Shown: positions 22,976 through 34,253 of the stretch, piece after piece | Layout of the letters: each line of letters opens with the position of its first letter | How positions within the stretch are numbered: the stretch's first letter is position 1 | Source of the DNA: Periplaneta americana | Lineage: Eukaryota; Arthropoda; Insecta; Blattodea; Blattidae | Length of the DNA: 64,000 nucleotides | Direction: 5' to 3' | NCBI RefSeq assembly: GCF_040183065.1 | Contig: NC_091121.1 | Coordinates: 35,874,787-35,938,786 of the forward strand | Notes under the pieces: model-generated | The model's input: only the letters and a program-made list of their open reading frames with translations | What the model was told of the DNA's origin: nothing | Database searches by the model: none | Program-made: the position numbers and the translations under genes

Positions 22976-23663
22976 CATTTTATTTTTTCTTATATCTTCC
23001 ATTAAGCTTCTTCCTTCCTTCCCTTGCCTCCAGTCCAACCCACTCGGAAACAAAAAAAACCTGCATGCAATTATGCAGATTTTTAAGTAGTTACAATATG
23101 TGAAAAGCCGGCTAAAAATAACTGCACTAAACCTATTTATATCTGTGTTAATACACTTTATCCAACTTGCACGTAGTATACGAACTGCCAAACGAATAAA
23201 CTGCCAGGGAATAATTAGAGCAAATGGAAATGTTTAGAAGCTCCTAGTCCGCAAAACTGCTCCTGTAGTTACTCCTATATAAATAATTTAAATCACATCA
23301 CCGTCGCCGGAACGATGTTGATAACAGGCCGGTAATCTCTGACCTACAAACTCTAGAATTTGTTGACAAATTAACATTTCGCCATCATACGCTGGTGGCG
23401 GTGGTGTTTTATTAATTGGAGTTGTCTAGTTGTGGAATAGTTGCTGGATACATATAATTTCTGCTGCAGTAACCTTCTTCATTACGTGAAAGCGACAACC
23501 ACGCTTCTGGTCCCTTCGTCAGACCATTCAGAGCGTGAGGGGATCACAAGCTAACGTACAGTATACTGTACCAACTTGAAATCCCTGGCATGGAAGGCAG
23601 GCTGAGGCTGGGTAAGAGATAACCTTTCTACAAGGCTCAGAAATCTAAGATGTACCCTCTTTC
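22976..23663. other. No gene recognised
   Basis: Mixed-composition sequence with no coding domain or repeat end that I can identify. Confidence 0.35.
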
Positions 23664-23767
23664 TTAGGCCTATATTACACTATCAAATTTTTGTGTCACA
23701 GAAGTTTCATAAATTATATATGATAAAATCTTTTACATTTTAATATAGCATCTTAGATCAAATTTCT

Positions 23768-24836
23768 GTGACTATTACACTTTTACTACGTCACACTACT
23801 TTTGACCAATAAAACGGTACGAAAGGACGTCTTTCAACCAATAATGGCTGCTTATCGCACAATTTTATCGCGTCCCTAGCATTTGTTTAATTTTATCACG
23901 TCCCTAGCATTTGTTTATTTTTATCACTACCCTAGCATTTGTTTCTTTGTTTGCCAACATTTCAAACTGCACTGGTCTGGACGTCAAAAAAAAAAAAAAA
24001 AATTAGAAACCACTCCAGTCGATGCACAGCACTTTCAAATATGACTCGCATTGGCATTCAAGAACAAGAATTAATAAAGATCACTGGTCATATATGAAGA
24101 GCATCATTCGGAAATCCTGAATAAGTTGAGGGATACACCATGTATATCAACGAGTTCACTTCTTTTACGCACACGTCCAATATAACATCAACTGAACCAC
24201 CGACCACTAAAACATTCAAATTTGAAAATTGTACTTTCATTAATTGTTTCTTTTAAAATTATTCATGTTTATTTTTTATTTCATCATCGTTAATTAAAAC
24301 GTTTCTTGTTTATTTCATCATCCCTTGTTAAAACTTTTCTAACACTTGTTTATATTATTTAGGTTATGTTTGTTACAGCTTCTGCTACATGATATTATGA
24401 ATAGTCATGTATTAGAGATTGTTTAATACTAAGATTTATTGAAAATCATCCGTCAAGTGACGTTGATTACTGGGATCCGGATAAACGCAGTGGAATACAA
24501 ATGTTGTAATAAAAATGAAACTGAATCAACAAAGCCTTCTTGACTAGTAACCGTCCACAGAGTTCAATGAAGATTCCATAGTTGGCACAACTGATAACAG
24601 GGAAACATAATCATAAAACACTACTGCCATCTAGCGTAATATTGAGATGGTACAATAATAAATTTGAAGATAGTTGTATTTTCGTAAGTCAATTAATATT
24701 TTATTGTATTGGAGTACTTCGTTACTTCTAATCTTCATATACTTTCTTCTAATCGTGTAATAGTCAATTAAATCCCACTCGAGTTTTGATTTTCTTTAGA
24801 TAACTCAAAATCTCTAGTGAGATTACTGTTGATAAA
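23768..24836. repeat. Repeat family P, copy B
   Basis: It is homologous to 3617-4550, but the 28-bp internal unit (TTTTATCRCGTCCCTAGC...) is present three times instead of two, and an extra block of about 160 bases lies near 24440-24600. It lacks part of copy A's ORF region. Confidence 0.65.
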
Positions 24837-25072
24837 AGTTATGGTCATCAAAGTCTGTGACTGAGAAGAAAGGAAATGGCGGACATGGTCTGTGAAAACC
24901 ACAAAACTTTTAATATCACATTTTGAGTCACATGAAATGTTTCATCATCCATTATTAAATACTTAGTATATATAGGATTTCACACCTTCATACTGAAGCT
25001 CTCTCATTAGAGCTGATGGATTCCTTTTGTATCTTTTCTCCCTATCCCAATCTCTAACCCAAATCGTCCCTT

Positions 25073-25262
25073 AGAGAGTAAACCTGCTAACTAACAGAAA
25101 GAAAATTTTACAGGCGAAACAAAAACTTGAGTATAAATTAAATCTGAAACTTCACCACCTGTACTTTGGATTTGGTCCTAAAGCTTCAGAGTTAATTTAT
25201 ACTAAGTTTTTTGTTTCCCCTGTAAAATTTCCTTTTGGTTGGTTAACAGGTTTACACTCTAG
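25073..25262. repeat. Inverted-repeat element, about 80-95-bp arms
   Basis: AGAGAGTAAACCTGCTAAC at 25073 and its inverse GTTAACAGGTTTACACTCT at 25239 bound arms that also share AAATTTTACAGG and TATAAATTAA. It lies inside the Harbinger-like element. Confidence 0.65.
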
Positions 25263-25493
25263 GTCGACGAAATACGTTTTTCTTTGATTTCTTCTTTAGT
25301 ATTAATACAAAACCCATTACAGTTGCAACAAGCATAGAACTGTTGTGGATCCATTATTAGAACTCTGAGGACAGATATGATCAAAGTTTTGAAATAGTGT
25401 AATATAGTTAAAAATCTTACATTTGATAAAATATTTGATGAAATAAATATGATCATATTCTGTGACACAAAAATTTGAAGTGTAATAGAGGCC

Positions 25494-25960
25494 TTAATTA
25501 GTTATTAAGTAGTATTAAGCCTTAAGTACTATGGGCAATAATTGTCACGTAACTACTATGGAAGGGTCTATGAGACCTCTGTTTATTTTATATATTTATA
25601 AAATAAGGATTTATTATGTACAACATGTGCAGCATATTGACCACTGATACACGACTAGAGAATATTATATTTAAATTCAAGCAGTTCGAAAAATTTAAAT
25701 AGGCTAAAAAAGTTAAAACAATAGAAATAACAAAAAAGTGCAGTAATGACTTGCTGCGTTTCCCAACGTTTTCATTTTTAAACTTACTAAACGATTACCA
25801 TTTTTCTATATTGTGAATATAAAAGAATTCAGAATATAATGCTAATATTTATTACCTTTCAACACGTAAGTGAAATATTTTAATCAAATTATTGTTCAAT
25901 TTTCTGGAATGGAAAATGTTTACTGTATAAAAAACATACTTTTCACTTTCCAGGGTTTTT
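25494..25960. other. No gene recognised
   Basis: AT-rich; nothing identified. Confidence 0.35.
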
Positions 25961-26392
25961 TTTTTTTAAATAAAGAGCATAGAAGTTTGAAATAAAATTT
26001 AGAAATCTTCTCACTATTCGTGAGCTGCCACAAGAGACAAAGAGTACTTAACCATAGAAATGTTTACAAGTTCAGTGGACCATTAATTTTGTTTTGACAA
26101 TGAAACTGCTACAAGTACATAGCTGCAAATACATTTTGTCATTGGTGGAAATATACCTAGTTTTAGAGAGGCAAGTGTTATAAAAACGTAAAGAATGCTA
26201 GTGAACTTGGTTTCATTTCGAATATAGGTGATGCTTCAGGAGAGCAATTGATCCTCTCAATGCAGCTAAAGTTACAGTCGGAATAATAGATGTAGGTATT
26301 CCAAGCCTCTTAAACACATCTTTCATGAAGAGAGTAGCGGTACCTCTTGCTCCAACCAAAAGTCCGATTACTTCAATCTCTTCTAGATGGTA
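25961..26392 (-). mobile_element. LINE-like 3' end with A tail, inverted partner of 48.1 kb
   Basis: The minus strand carries the same C-terminal frame and 3' UTR as 48089-48500 and ends in an A run (T run at 25961). The frame is open from the break near 26390 to the stop at 26213-26215 (LLVGARGTATLFMKDVFKRL...). The coding strand of this copy is 5'-truncated at a point matching AGAAGAG in the other. Confidence 0.6.
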
Positions 26393-26394
26393 CT

Positions 26395-26505
26395 TTTGGA
26401 GGTATTAGGACCACCCAATCTTCGTGCAAACACCTCACACAAATTTTCCTGGAGCACCCCAAGCAAATAGGAACTCTACATCGAGGCATGAATATTTGTT
26501 TTTTT
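26395..26505 (-). pseudogene. Short Cys-rich coding remnant
   Basis: On the minus strand the frame MPRCRVPICLGCSRKICVRC, then LHEDW, ends at a stop near 26387. The CxxC...CxxC spacing resembles the Cys-rich C-terminal domain of piggyBac-type transposases, but only 37 residues remain. Low confidence. Confidence 0.3.
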
Positions 26506-26792
26506 TTTTCTCTCTTCAAACGTGGAAACTACATTGCCTAGAAAGTCCTGCTCTTTTCGCCTTATTTACATATAGAGATGACAGTTATACCACACAACAA
26601 TCCGAAAAGAAATAACGAAAATATGTATGTGAAATACACGCACGTATCTACTATAGTACGTCTGTGAGACCGCTTCAAACAAACTGAACTGAATATCACT
26701 TGAGAAAGAATTGAGATAACTCAAGTGACCTTCTCGTGATACAAGTCTCGTTCAAACTGAAAGATAGACAAAATAACGGAGGAACAGATATA

Positions 26793-26981
26793 GGTACAAT
26801 AATACATTTGAAGACAGTTGTATTTTCGTAAGTCAATTAATGTTTTATTGTACTGGAGTACTTCGTTACTTCTAATCTTTATATACTTTCTTCTAATCGT
26901 GTAATAGTCAATTAAATCCCACTCGAGTTTTGATTTTCTCTAGATAAATCAAAACTTCTAGTGAGATAACTGTTGATAAAT
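26793..26981. repeat. Repeat family P, copy C (right end only)
   Basis: It matches the last 190 bases of copies A and B, including the CACTCGAG-hairpin end. The rest of the element is absent. Confidence 0.65.
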
Positions 26982-27169
26982 ACCGATTTTGTTTGCATTA
27001 TGTTCCTTCATTACTACGTAATAAATTATTGTTTTCCCATTACTAAGCATTTTATTGTTTGTTAGTTGCAATGCTAAACACAATAAACATCACATTGCTA
27101 ACATGTTCTATGTTATGCAATTAGAAATACTTCATATGAAATTTAGTGACTAATATTTCATCTCACAAG

Positions 27170-27800
27170 ACAAACATTCTCATGAGGGCAGATAAAAAAA
27201 GTTATTTTATTCTTCCACCATGTTAATATCAAAAGAAGTATTTATACAAATTTCTGCCACTCGACCGCAATTACGAGACCGTCCAGAAAGTGATTTTCCC
27301 TGTAGCTGTTTACAGAAAAAAAGCACAATTGCATGGAAAGATTTATTGAAACAGATACAGCTATTGTTGTGCTATTTGTCAACATATCCCCCACTTGAAT
27401 TGAGACATTTATCATACCATTGGATCAGTTTTTGTATCCTTGTGTCGTAGAAGTCATCCGCCTGAGTTCAAAACACGTTTTTGACAGCCGTGTTCACTTC
27501 TCTGTCGATCCCATGATATGACAAATGTCTCAATTCCGGTGGAGAATATATTGAAAGACAGCTCAACAATTGCTGTGTCTGTTCCAAAAAATTTTTCTAA
27601 TGACATTGTGTTTTCTTTCTGTTAACGGTCCCTGGAAAACTTATTTTTTTACGGCCCTCGTAATTGCGATCGAGTGACCAAAATTTGTATAAGCAGTTCT
27701 TTTTTGAGATTATTAACATCGTGAAAGAAAAAATAATAATTTTTTATCTGCCCCCATCAGAATGTTTGCTTGTCAGTTTTTATCCAGGATTCGCACTATG
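27170..27800. mobile_element. Foldback made of two mariner 3' ends
   Basis: The left arm (about 27170-27440) is matched in inverted form by 27500-27790. Each arm, read toward the outside, holds a mariner transposase C-terminus: minus QKLIQWYDKCLNSSGGYVDK and a stop, plus YDKCLNSGGEYIE. Shared flanks include GGGCAGATAAAAAA and CACTCGACCGCAATTACGAG. The arms have diverged clearly, so the structure is old. Confidence 0.7.
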
Positions 27801-28860
27801 TAGTCCGTATGCGAGAATTTCGAAACACTCTGTATAATTCAAGTCGGATAATATAGCCTGACAGAAGTACTTAAGAAGAAGTTGAGAGGTAATAGAATTA
27901 CAGATAAGTATGTATTGCGTAACGACTGTAGGGTAATAAAGATTTAAGTGTTATGGAACCTCGAAGTATATTTAAAAATATTCGCGTATTAACTCTGGAT
28001 AGCAAAAGAAACGAAAACTTTTTGGTCGGAGAAATGCCTGGTGTACAACAGCTTGGAAAAATATTTGGTAATAAAAAAGTAAGTAGACTAGATTTTTCTG
28101 TTAAGAATAATAATTAAGCACGGAAAAGAATCAAGTCAGGCAAGTATTTATTTTTAATCTCAACTTGGTTGAAAAACATATACATAAGGACATTGAAAAA
28201 AAATGTATTTTATATACGAAAGATTTTAGTGGAATAAACTTTGAACTCTGGTAGCGAAATTTGGGTGCTGACTGGAAATTTAAAGATACGAATACTAGCA
28301 GCACACATAGGCTATAAACATAATAGGGCCCAGTTGTAGAACTTTAAGTTTAGAACATATACAATATAAAGGAATTAAAAAAATGATACTGAAAGTATCA
28401 TAATAATATGTAAAATTGAAAACAGAATTGGTTAAGAACAAAGATGGCGAAAACAATTTAGATATAATTATGACTATTTCGTTTATATGACGTCATTCCA
28501 TTTTCGGCCAATGAAGTGTAATGAAATTTTGAATTCCAACCAGTCACAGTCATACGTCGCGATAATTTCTGCCAACAGTTTCCACGTAAATCGATGAGAA
28601 TAAATACATTGTACTGAATAAAGTGCGAAATCCTACTTCCACATCTACGTCTTTACCTTCTAGTTCCACATTCATTGTAACTAAAGAAAATGACACTCCT
28701 TCATAGCAATTGTTCATTTAATTAATGTATTAATCAGATCAGGTTATATGTAATTATACTATAAAATGTTCAAATTAAATTATGATTTCAGCAGATAATG
28801 AAAACATATTTGTGTTGTAATACAAGAAAAACTCGCAGTACAACTCATTTTGTATACTCT
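27800..28860. other. No gene recognised
   Basis: AT-rich, 1 kb. No domain or repeat boundary seen. Confidence 0.35.
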
Positions 28861-28901
28861 CAACAACCTGTAAATGCCCTTGCCTGAAAGAATCTGTAGA
28901 T

Positions 28902-29474
28902 GTGAAATACCTGGGAATTATTGTTGATCAGCACTTGAAATGGGATAGACAAGTCACCTTTTTATGTAACAGGATACGTAAAACAATTTACAAATTTGTA
29001 AACCTTCGCCATTACTTGCCTACTCATGTATTACGTTTGGTTTATTTGGCTATAGTTGACTCTGTTATCGAATATGGTATAATTGGATGGGGAGGCATTA
29101 CAAAAACTGCTCTTTTTCCTCTAATTATGTTGCAAAAATGTATAATCAAAATTTGTTTGAAAAGGCGACTGGATTATCCAAAAAATCTGATCCATTCCGA
29201 ATTGAATGTTTTTAGAACTGACCAAATTTATAAATACTCTTTAATGAAATTCTATCATAAAAATAGAATGAAATTTGTAGCTCAGCCACATGCTCATAAT
29301 ACAAGACGAAATGAAATTCTTAAATTAGTTGAACCTAAATATTTCACATCTGCTGCTTTACTACACAGTACAAATTATGGTCCACGTCTATATAATTCGA
29401 TAATAAAATTTCATCCAGAATTGACTACTTTAAGCAATGAAATTTTCAGATCCAGAATTAAAAAATTTATATGA
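28902..29474 (+). pseudogene. LINE reverse transcriptase C-terminal domain
   Basis: 190 uninterrupted codons: KYLGIIVDQHLKWDRQV opens the post-palm region, then YLAIVDSVIEYGIIGWGG, LQKCIIKICLKR, HNTRRNEILKLVEP and HSTNYGPRLYN, ending at the stop after KKFI. The catalytic palm (YADD) lies upstream and is not present in this copy, and the first codons have no natural start. It is the best preserved of the jockey-like copies and may be fairly young. Confidence 0.8.
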
Positions 29475-29494
29475 CATACTTCCCTGTATATATA

Positions 29495-30084
29495 CTGGGT
29501 GTTCATTTCAAAGTTTGTCATGACGTCACTGTTGTTGGGTCACCGATTTGAAGCGAGTTTCAGCTTATATGTTAGAGAAGTTGCCTATTATTTAAGGCGT
29601 TCTTCAATCTGAACTTGAGAACGTGTACGGTATAACTTGAACGTCGTAGCAACAGATCGCGGTCTGTACGGTCTGTGTGCTATCATAACCTCTTTCGAAC
29701 TGTGTTTTGCGCCGGCAAGTCGTACGCAGGGTATTTGTTATCATCGGTTGCGTAAGGTAACATTCCACAACATAAATCAAATGCTCCGTGTCCATGTTGA
29801 CCGTCGAAGTTAATGTCAACAAATACGTAAGTAATCGTGTTAACCCTCTCCCCATATCCCGACAGTACGTATTTCCAAACAGTTCACATTCCTGCCACTA
29901 CCGGCGTTACCGTACGTATCGGTACGTACTCTTCAGAATGAACGCCGTACTTGCTAGGCAACTTCTCTGCCTCTTAGGTTATACACCTCTGCGGAAGTGT
30001 AGGAAGATTGAATTCTCTAGGCTCATCGGCTAGCCACATGACGGCATACAGCGAGCCATGACACATTTTGAACTGAACACCCAG
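29495..30084 (+). mobile_element. 590-bp Tc1/mariner-type MITE, copy 3
   Basis: Same element as at 7171 and 17453, same strand, flanked by TA, inserted in a LINE 3' UTR. Both terminal repeats are complete. Confidence 0.85.
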
Positions 30085-30439
30085 TATTATGTACCATGTA
30101 TTGTAAAACAAGTTTATTTCTATCCTAAGTGTATTTTTCTATTTTATCTTGGTTACTATATCAACATGACCTGCACTAATTATACTACTAATAATAATTT
30201 AATATTAATCCATCAATCTAAACATCGTCTCTTTTTTCACTCAGTTATTACTAGTATTATTATTTAATAATTTTATTACAATCTTTATGTGAGCTTTTTT
30301 CTTAAGTATTTTGTCTACAAAGTATGTGTATCTATGTAACGGAACTGTCCCCGAACACGAGCTTTGCTCTTTCGGGGTATTTTAATGTAACGTTTTTATG
30401 TATATGTTATTAATAAATAAATAAATAAATAAAAAATGT

Positions 30440-30824
30440 AATTAATATTTTTAAACCTGTATTTCGCTTTTCTCAATTGGCATTACTGTATAACAATCAA
30501 TTTCTTTATCGCAGTAATCGTTATTCATCTATTTCGACTTCAAAATGTCTGAATGGATGAAGTATTCATAAATATACAATTATTAACATTTTGTGAGCGA
30601 ATTTTCGGGATATATTATTTATATTTACATTATTTTATTCACGATAATCCTAATAAATCTCAGACCTCTTGCGACATTACTATAGATAAGATGATAATGT
30701 GTGTTTGTCCAATGCCCACCGCATACTGCGGATAGATTGCAGAACTGTGACCCATTTTCTAGTTGTACACCACATCGACGGGTCACACTGTACATGATGT
30801 GTATCTGTAGAGAGTTATGTCGTG
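30440..30824. other. No gene recognised
   Basis: AT-rich; a 60-codon ORF at 30553 has no motif. Confidence 0.35.
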
Positions 30825-31153
30825 TACTAGGATGAGTGTATGTGTAAGAATTCGTGTAAGTGTAGTGACTGGAATGGGTGATGACGATAAAGATGAGGAA
30901 GAGAGAAGGGGAAACCCGGTGCCGGCACGTAGCCTACTCCTGTCGAACGTCCCCATCCGACGGACAAATCACTGTTAACAGTGACATATGCACTGCGGGG
31001 AGATTTGGAATTTAACCAACAGTTATTGATGCACAATCTAGTGATTAGAAGTTGTGCACCGCCATATCTCTTAGTCCCGAGGTCCCCGCAGGGAATCGAA
31101 CCCGGGCCGGCTAGTTTGAAGGCAGACACGCTACCACAGAGCTAACTCGACGG
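30825..31153 (-). mobile_element. tRNA-derived SINE, family 2
   Basis: The minus strand begins with a tRNA-like head (GTTAGCTCTGTGGTAGCGTG as A-box region; GGGTTCGATTCCC as B box) at about 31080-31153. A body follows that contains a short ACTGTTAACAGT palindrome and GGACGTTCGACAGGAG. The 100-codon ORF here is the SINE body read through. Confidence 0.7.
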
Positions 31154-31167
31154 AAATAAGATTTTTT

Positions 31168-31535
31168 TCATTGGGCTGTTTTACGACGCTGTATCAACAT
31201 CTAGGTTATTTAGCGTCTGAATGAAATGAAGGTGATAATGCCAGTGAAATGAGTCCCTGGTCCAGCACCGAAAGTTACCCAGCATTTGCTCGTATTGGGT
31301 TGAGGGAAAATTAATTGTAATTTTATTGTTCATGTTACAGTTGTAATCCCCTGGTAGAGGGGCAGAGAAGGCCTGAAGGCCTTATCTCTGCCAGGTTAAA
31401 TAAATAAATACTAAAAATGCTAAAATACTAACCCCGGAAAAAACCTCAACCAGGTAACTTGCCCCGACCGGGATTCAAATCCGGGCCATCAGGTTTCGCG
31501 GCCAGACGCGCTGACCGTTACTCCACAGGTGTGGA
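31168..31535 (-). mobile_element. SINE family 1, full length, split by a LINE tail
   Basis: The minus strand gives a tRNA-like head (CACACCTGTGGAGTAACGG; B box near 31473), then the AAGTTACCTGGTTGAGG spacer, then the conserved 3' half ending CAGCGTCGTAAAACAGCCC and an A run (T run at 31162-31168). Bases 31309-31430 are a LINE 3' end inserted in the middle. Confidence 0.8.
31309..31430 (+). mobile_element. LINE 3' tail nested in SINE
   Basis: It is about 120 bases with the AAGGCC-TGAA-GGCCTT hairpin region at 31368, then TCTCTGCCAGG and an AAAT tail. The 5' side is extremely truncated. SINE sequence resumes at CCCCGGAAAAAACC. Confidence 0.75.
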
Positions 31536-31539
31536 CGCG

Positions 31540-32435
31540 GACGTAAGATGATAATGTTGTAATAATGATTTTCTTCGGATGATACCCAAAAAGAGTATTG
31601 TAATACGAAGAAATACTGGCTAATGTCGGTCAAAACGGATTATCTCATGTACCGAAAAAAAATTATCGAAATACAGGCTTTGTCTAGCGAAAATTCCTCT
31701 TGTACAATAGCAATTTCAGTACGGGCTTCTATAGATTGTTTTAACCCCCTTTTGACTGTAAAGAATTGTAATTCCCTGATTTACTAATTAAATATATCAA
31801 TTATGAATTTCATATTTAATGTTTCATTTTACGTTCCTTAAATGTTGCTCGTTATATTTGCCAAATTCTTTTATTGTACAACGAAAACCTCGTTGGTGCG
31901 ATACAGTACATAAATTTATGGCAGAACATTATGTACGCTGAATCCCTTAGTAATAATTAATAGAGATGAGATAAACACTTCAACAATGGCTTAAGATCGG
32001 TGATGTGATCGCTTGAATGAACACACGCTAACTAATTTCATGCACTTAGTTTAGGAGCCTGCTTCTCTTCCCATACACGTTTGAAGCTTCGGCAAGCAGG
32101 AGACAACAAGCAAGTAAAATTGTACTGTTGCGACATTGACAAAACTTTCCAAATAGCAACACGGATGTACTGACAATGAATCGATATAATATCATTCTTT
32201 CGGTAATATGAAATTATGTTTCTTTACAATTCGTAACGAAAAAAATTCAGGACAACCCAGGCTATATTTCCTAAGCGCAAGGAAGCTATTAACCGACTGG
32301 CATGTTATGTTCTAGTAAAGAGAAAAAGAGATGCATGCAAATTTTCTAATTTATGAAAAATTATATTCGGAAACAACCCCCGTTAGATGTAGTACATTTC
32401 TCTAAAGAAGGGACTAAATTATCATAAATGACGAA
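31540..32435. other. No gene recognised
   Basis: AT-rich 0.9 kb with no identifiable feature. Confidence 0.35.
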
Positions 32436-32439
32436 TGTT

Positions 32440-32920
32440 TTTATTTATTTTATGCTCGACCATGCCGAAATGTAGTAACTATACACCTGGTAGCAGTCCT
32501 TTAATGCATGTCATTAAAGTACACCTATTCATTCAAGTTCAGTTTTCGATTATTCTCGGATATGCAATCGAAAGACAACTATCGAAAGGTCACGGAAGCT
32601 GGAAATCCTATACTGTCGCAGAAGGTTTTGTTCTGTTACTATAATAATTAGCGTTAATTGTAAATAATATTCAAATAAATTCAATTTGTCATCTCGTTTT
32701 TCAATTTCGAATTCAATTTCAAGGTTATATCAAGACTAATGTTTATCTTACTTCTAGATTATATCAAGGTCGTCGACATTCGTTTCCCGGAAAAAATCAA
32801 TACTTTCGCGTCTGCGCACATCTCACAATTCATGAGGTAGGCTACTGCACTCACTAACATAACAATAACATGAATACTTACGAATAATTTCAAGTTAGAA
32901 ATATGATCGAGCATAAAAAG
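32440..32920. repeat. Repeat family S, copy 2
   Basis: It matches 20545-20990. In this copy the left end TTTATGCTCGA is mirrored by TCGAGCATAAAA near 32914, which may be its terminal inverted repeat. It lacks about 80 bases present in copy 1. Confidence 0.6.
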
Positions 32921-32933
32921 TCGTATGAAACTT

Positions 32934-33037
32934 GCCTACAATGGTAATTAAGACGCTCGTATGAAAATTATGAAACTCGCTTGCTCTCGTTTCATAAACA
33001 TCCTCGCGTCTTAATTACTACCATTATAGGCTCGTTG
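32934..33037. repeat. Hairpin repeat with nested palindromes
   Basis: CCTACAATGGTAATTAAGAC and GTCTTAATTACTACCATTATAGG form the outer stem. Inside, TGAAACTCGC and CTCGTTTCA form another. It is probably a short MITE between the S repeat and the LINE end. Confidence 0.6.
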
Positions 33038-33270
33038 CATAATGTACTATAATCTGACAGGATTAAGGCCATAAGGCCTTCTCTTCCATCTTACGAGATA
33101 GCACATATAAATACAAAAAAGAAATACAAACGCTGATGAAAATAATACAAATTAAATTAAAGCCCTGTAGAGGGTCAACAGAGTCAAAAGAACACTATAG
33201 AGCTCTCATCATGCTAATACAATAAAAAAGAAAGAAAAACAGAGATAGCAATGTTGATAGTGATAACTGG

Positions 33271-33281
33271 TAATAATAATG

Positions 33282-33333
<52 letters not shown>
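33271..33333. repeat. (TAA)n microsatellite within LINE 3' UTR
   Basis: About 20 TAA units with one GAT. It lies inside rather than at the end of this LINE copy. Confidence 0.9.
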
Positions 33334-33336
<3 letters not shown>

Positions 33337-33429
33337 CATTACATGTTAATTGTCAATTTTACAACAGCATAATTACAATATTTACTATATGTCATGGGTT
33401 AAGCCGAAGTTGCGCAACCTGTTAAGTGT

Positions 33430-34180
33430 TCAACAAGCAATTCCATGAACTATAATATGATCTTTTAATTTAAATTTGAATTTTGATATTGTCCGACAGT
33501 CTCTCACATGGTCAGGGAGAGAGTTCCAGAGGCGTGGAATAGTTATGCTGAAAGATGATGAGTAGAAGGATGTTCTGTGCAGAGGAATAGAGAGAAAGTA
33601 CATGTTCCAGGTTCGAGGTAGTGAAAGGTAGACAAAACGAGGTGCTAGATAAGAGGGTGTGGATGATTTTAAATAGTAATAAGAGGGAGTCGAAGAATCT
33701 TCTTTCTTTAAGTGAACTCCAAGACAACAATTCTAGTGACGGTGTTACATGATCGAATTTTCTAATGTTACAAACGAAACGAACGCAGATATTGTGAACA
33801 CGCTGTAGTCTATGGGCAAGATCAGTATTTAGATTCGTGAATAGAGAATCGCAATAATCGAAGTGCGGCATCACTAAAGTTTGGATCAGGTTCTTTTTAA
33901 GGCTGAGAAGTAAAACGTTGGTTAAGTGTCTGAGGGAATGAATTATGGAAAAAGTTTTCTGTAGGTCACTTGACTTTGAAAATTTAAATTTGAATCTAAA
34001 TATAATCCTAAATTTTTTACTGTCTTAATATATGTAATTGTGGTATTATTTATTTTTGTATTTTATAGAGTGGCTAGATCTATTTTGTTTAATGCTCGTT
34101 GGTGGCTTGTGATTTGTCTGGATTTAGTCTGAGTCCAAATTTTTGCGTCCATTGAGCTACAGTTGCTGTTCAACAAATTT
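33430..34180 (-). pseudogene. LINE reverse transcriptase C-terminal fragment
   Basis: From 5' to 3' on the minus strand: WTQKFGLRLNPDKSQ (palm edge), VKNLGLYLDSNLNF-like traces, IIHSLRHLTNV, then the 120-codon frame from 33874 with MPHFDYCDSLF, RVHNICVRFVCNIRKFDHV and FFDSLLLLFKIIHTL. After a frameshift comes NSLPDHVRDCRTISKF and a stop at 33430. It is a dead copy. Confidence 0.8.
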
Positions 34181-34253
34181 ACAATAAACTTTATTCGTCA
34201 AATTTATGCCTTCATTTAGATACAAAATATTCTATTGAAAATCATTTTTGAAC

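Larger units (their letters stand above)
23667..25493. mobile_element. PIF/Harbinger-like element with nested repeats
   Basis: The left end GGCCTATATTACACTATC and the right end (complement GGCCTCTATTACACTTC) share about 35 bp including CAAATTTTTGTGTCACAGAA. TTA flanks both ends (23664-23666 and 25494-25496), the Harbinger-type target. No transposase is seen. Inside lie repeat P (23768-24836) and another inverted-repeat element (25073-25262). Confidence 0.75.
28862..30440 (+). mobile_element. LINE (jockey/CR1-like) interrupted by a 590-bp MITE
   Basis: The 3' part of the polymerase (28902-29474) is followed by about 20 bases of UTR, then the MITE (29495-30084). The UTR continues to a GTCCCCGAACACGAGC...TTTCGGGG hairpin (about 30347-30380) and an (AATA)n tail at 30410-30435. 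The TA target of the MITE lies in the UTR. Confidence 0.8.
33052..34180 (-). mobile_element. jockey/CR1-like LINE, antisense, 5'-truncated
   Basis: The 3' end is at 33052 with hairpin AAGGCC-ATA-AGGCCTT (33065-33080). The UTR extends to about 33430 and includes an ATT array (33271-33333). Coding sequence runs from 33430 up to about 34180. It belongs to the same family as 4830-6180. Truncation falls in the RT palm. Confidence 0.8.

Noticed and set aside
22324..23191. Long minus-strand ORFs rich in LFIYLFIY
   Set aside because: They are the AAAT/AAGT tetranucleotide array read as protein; no real membrane protein.
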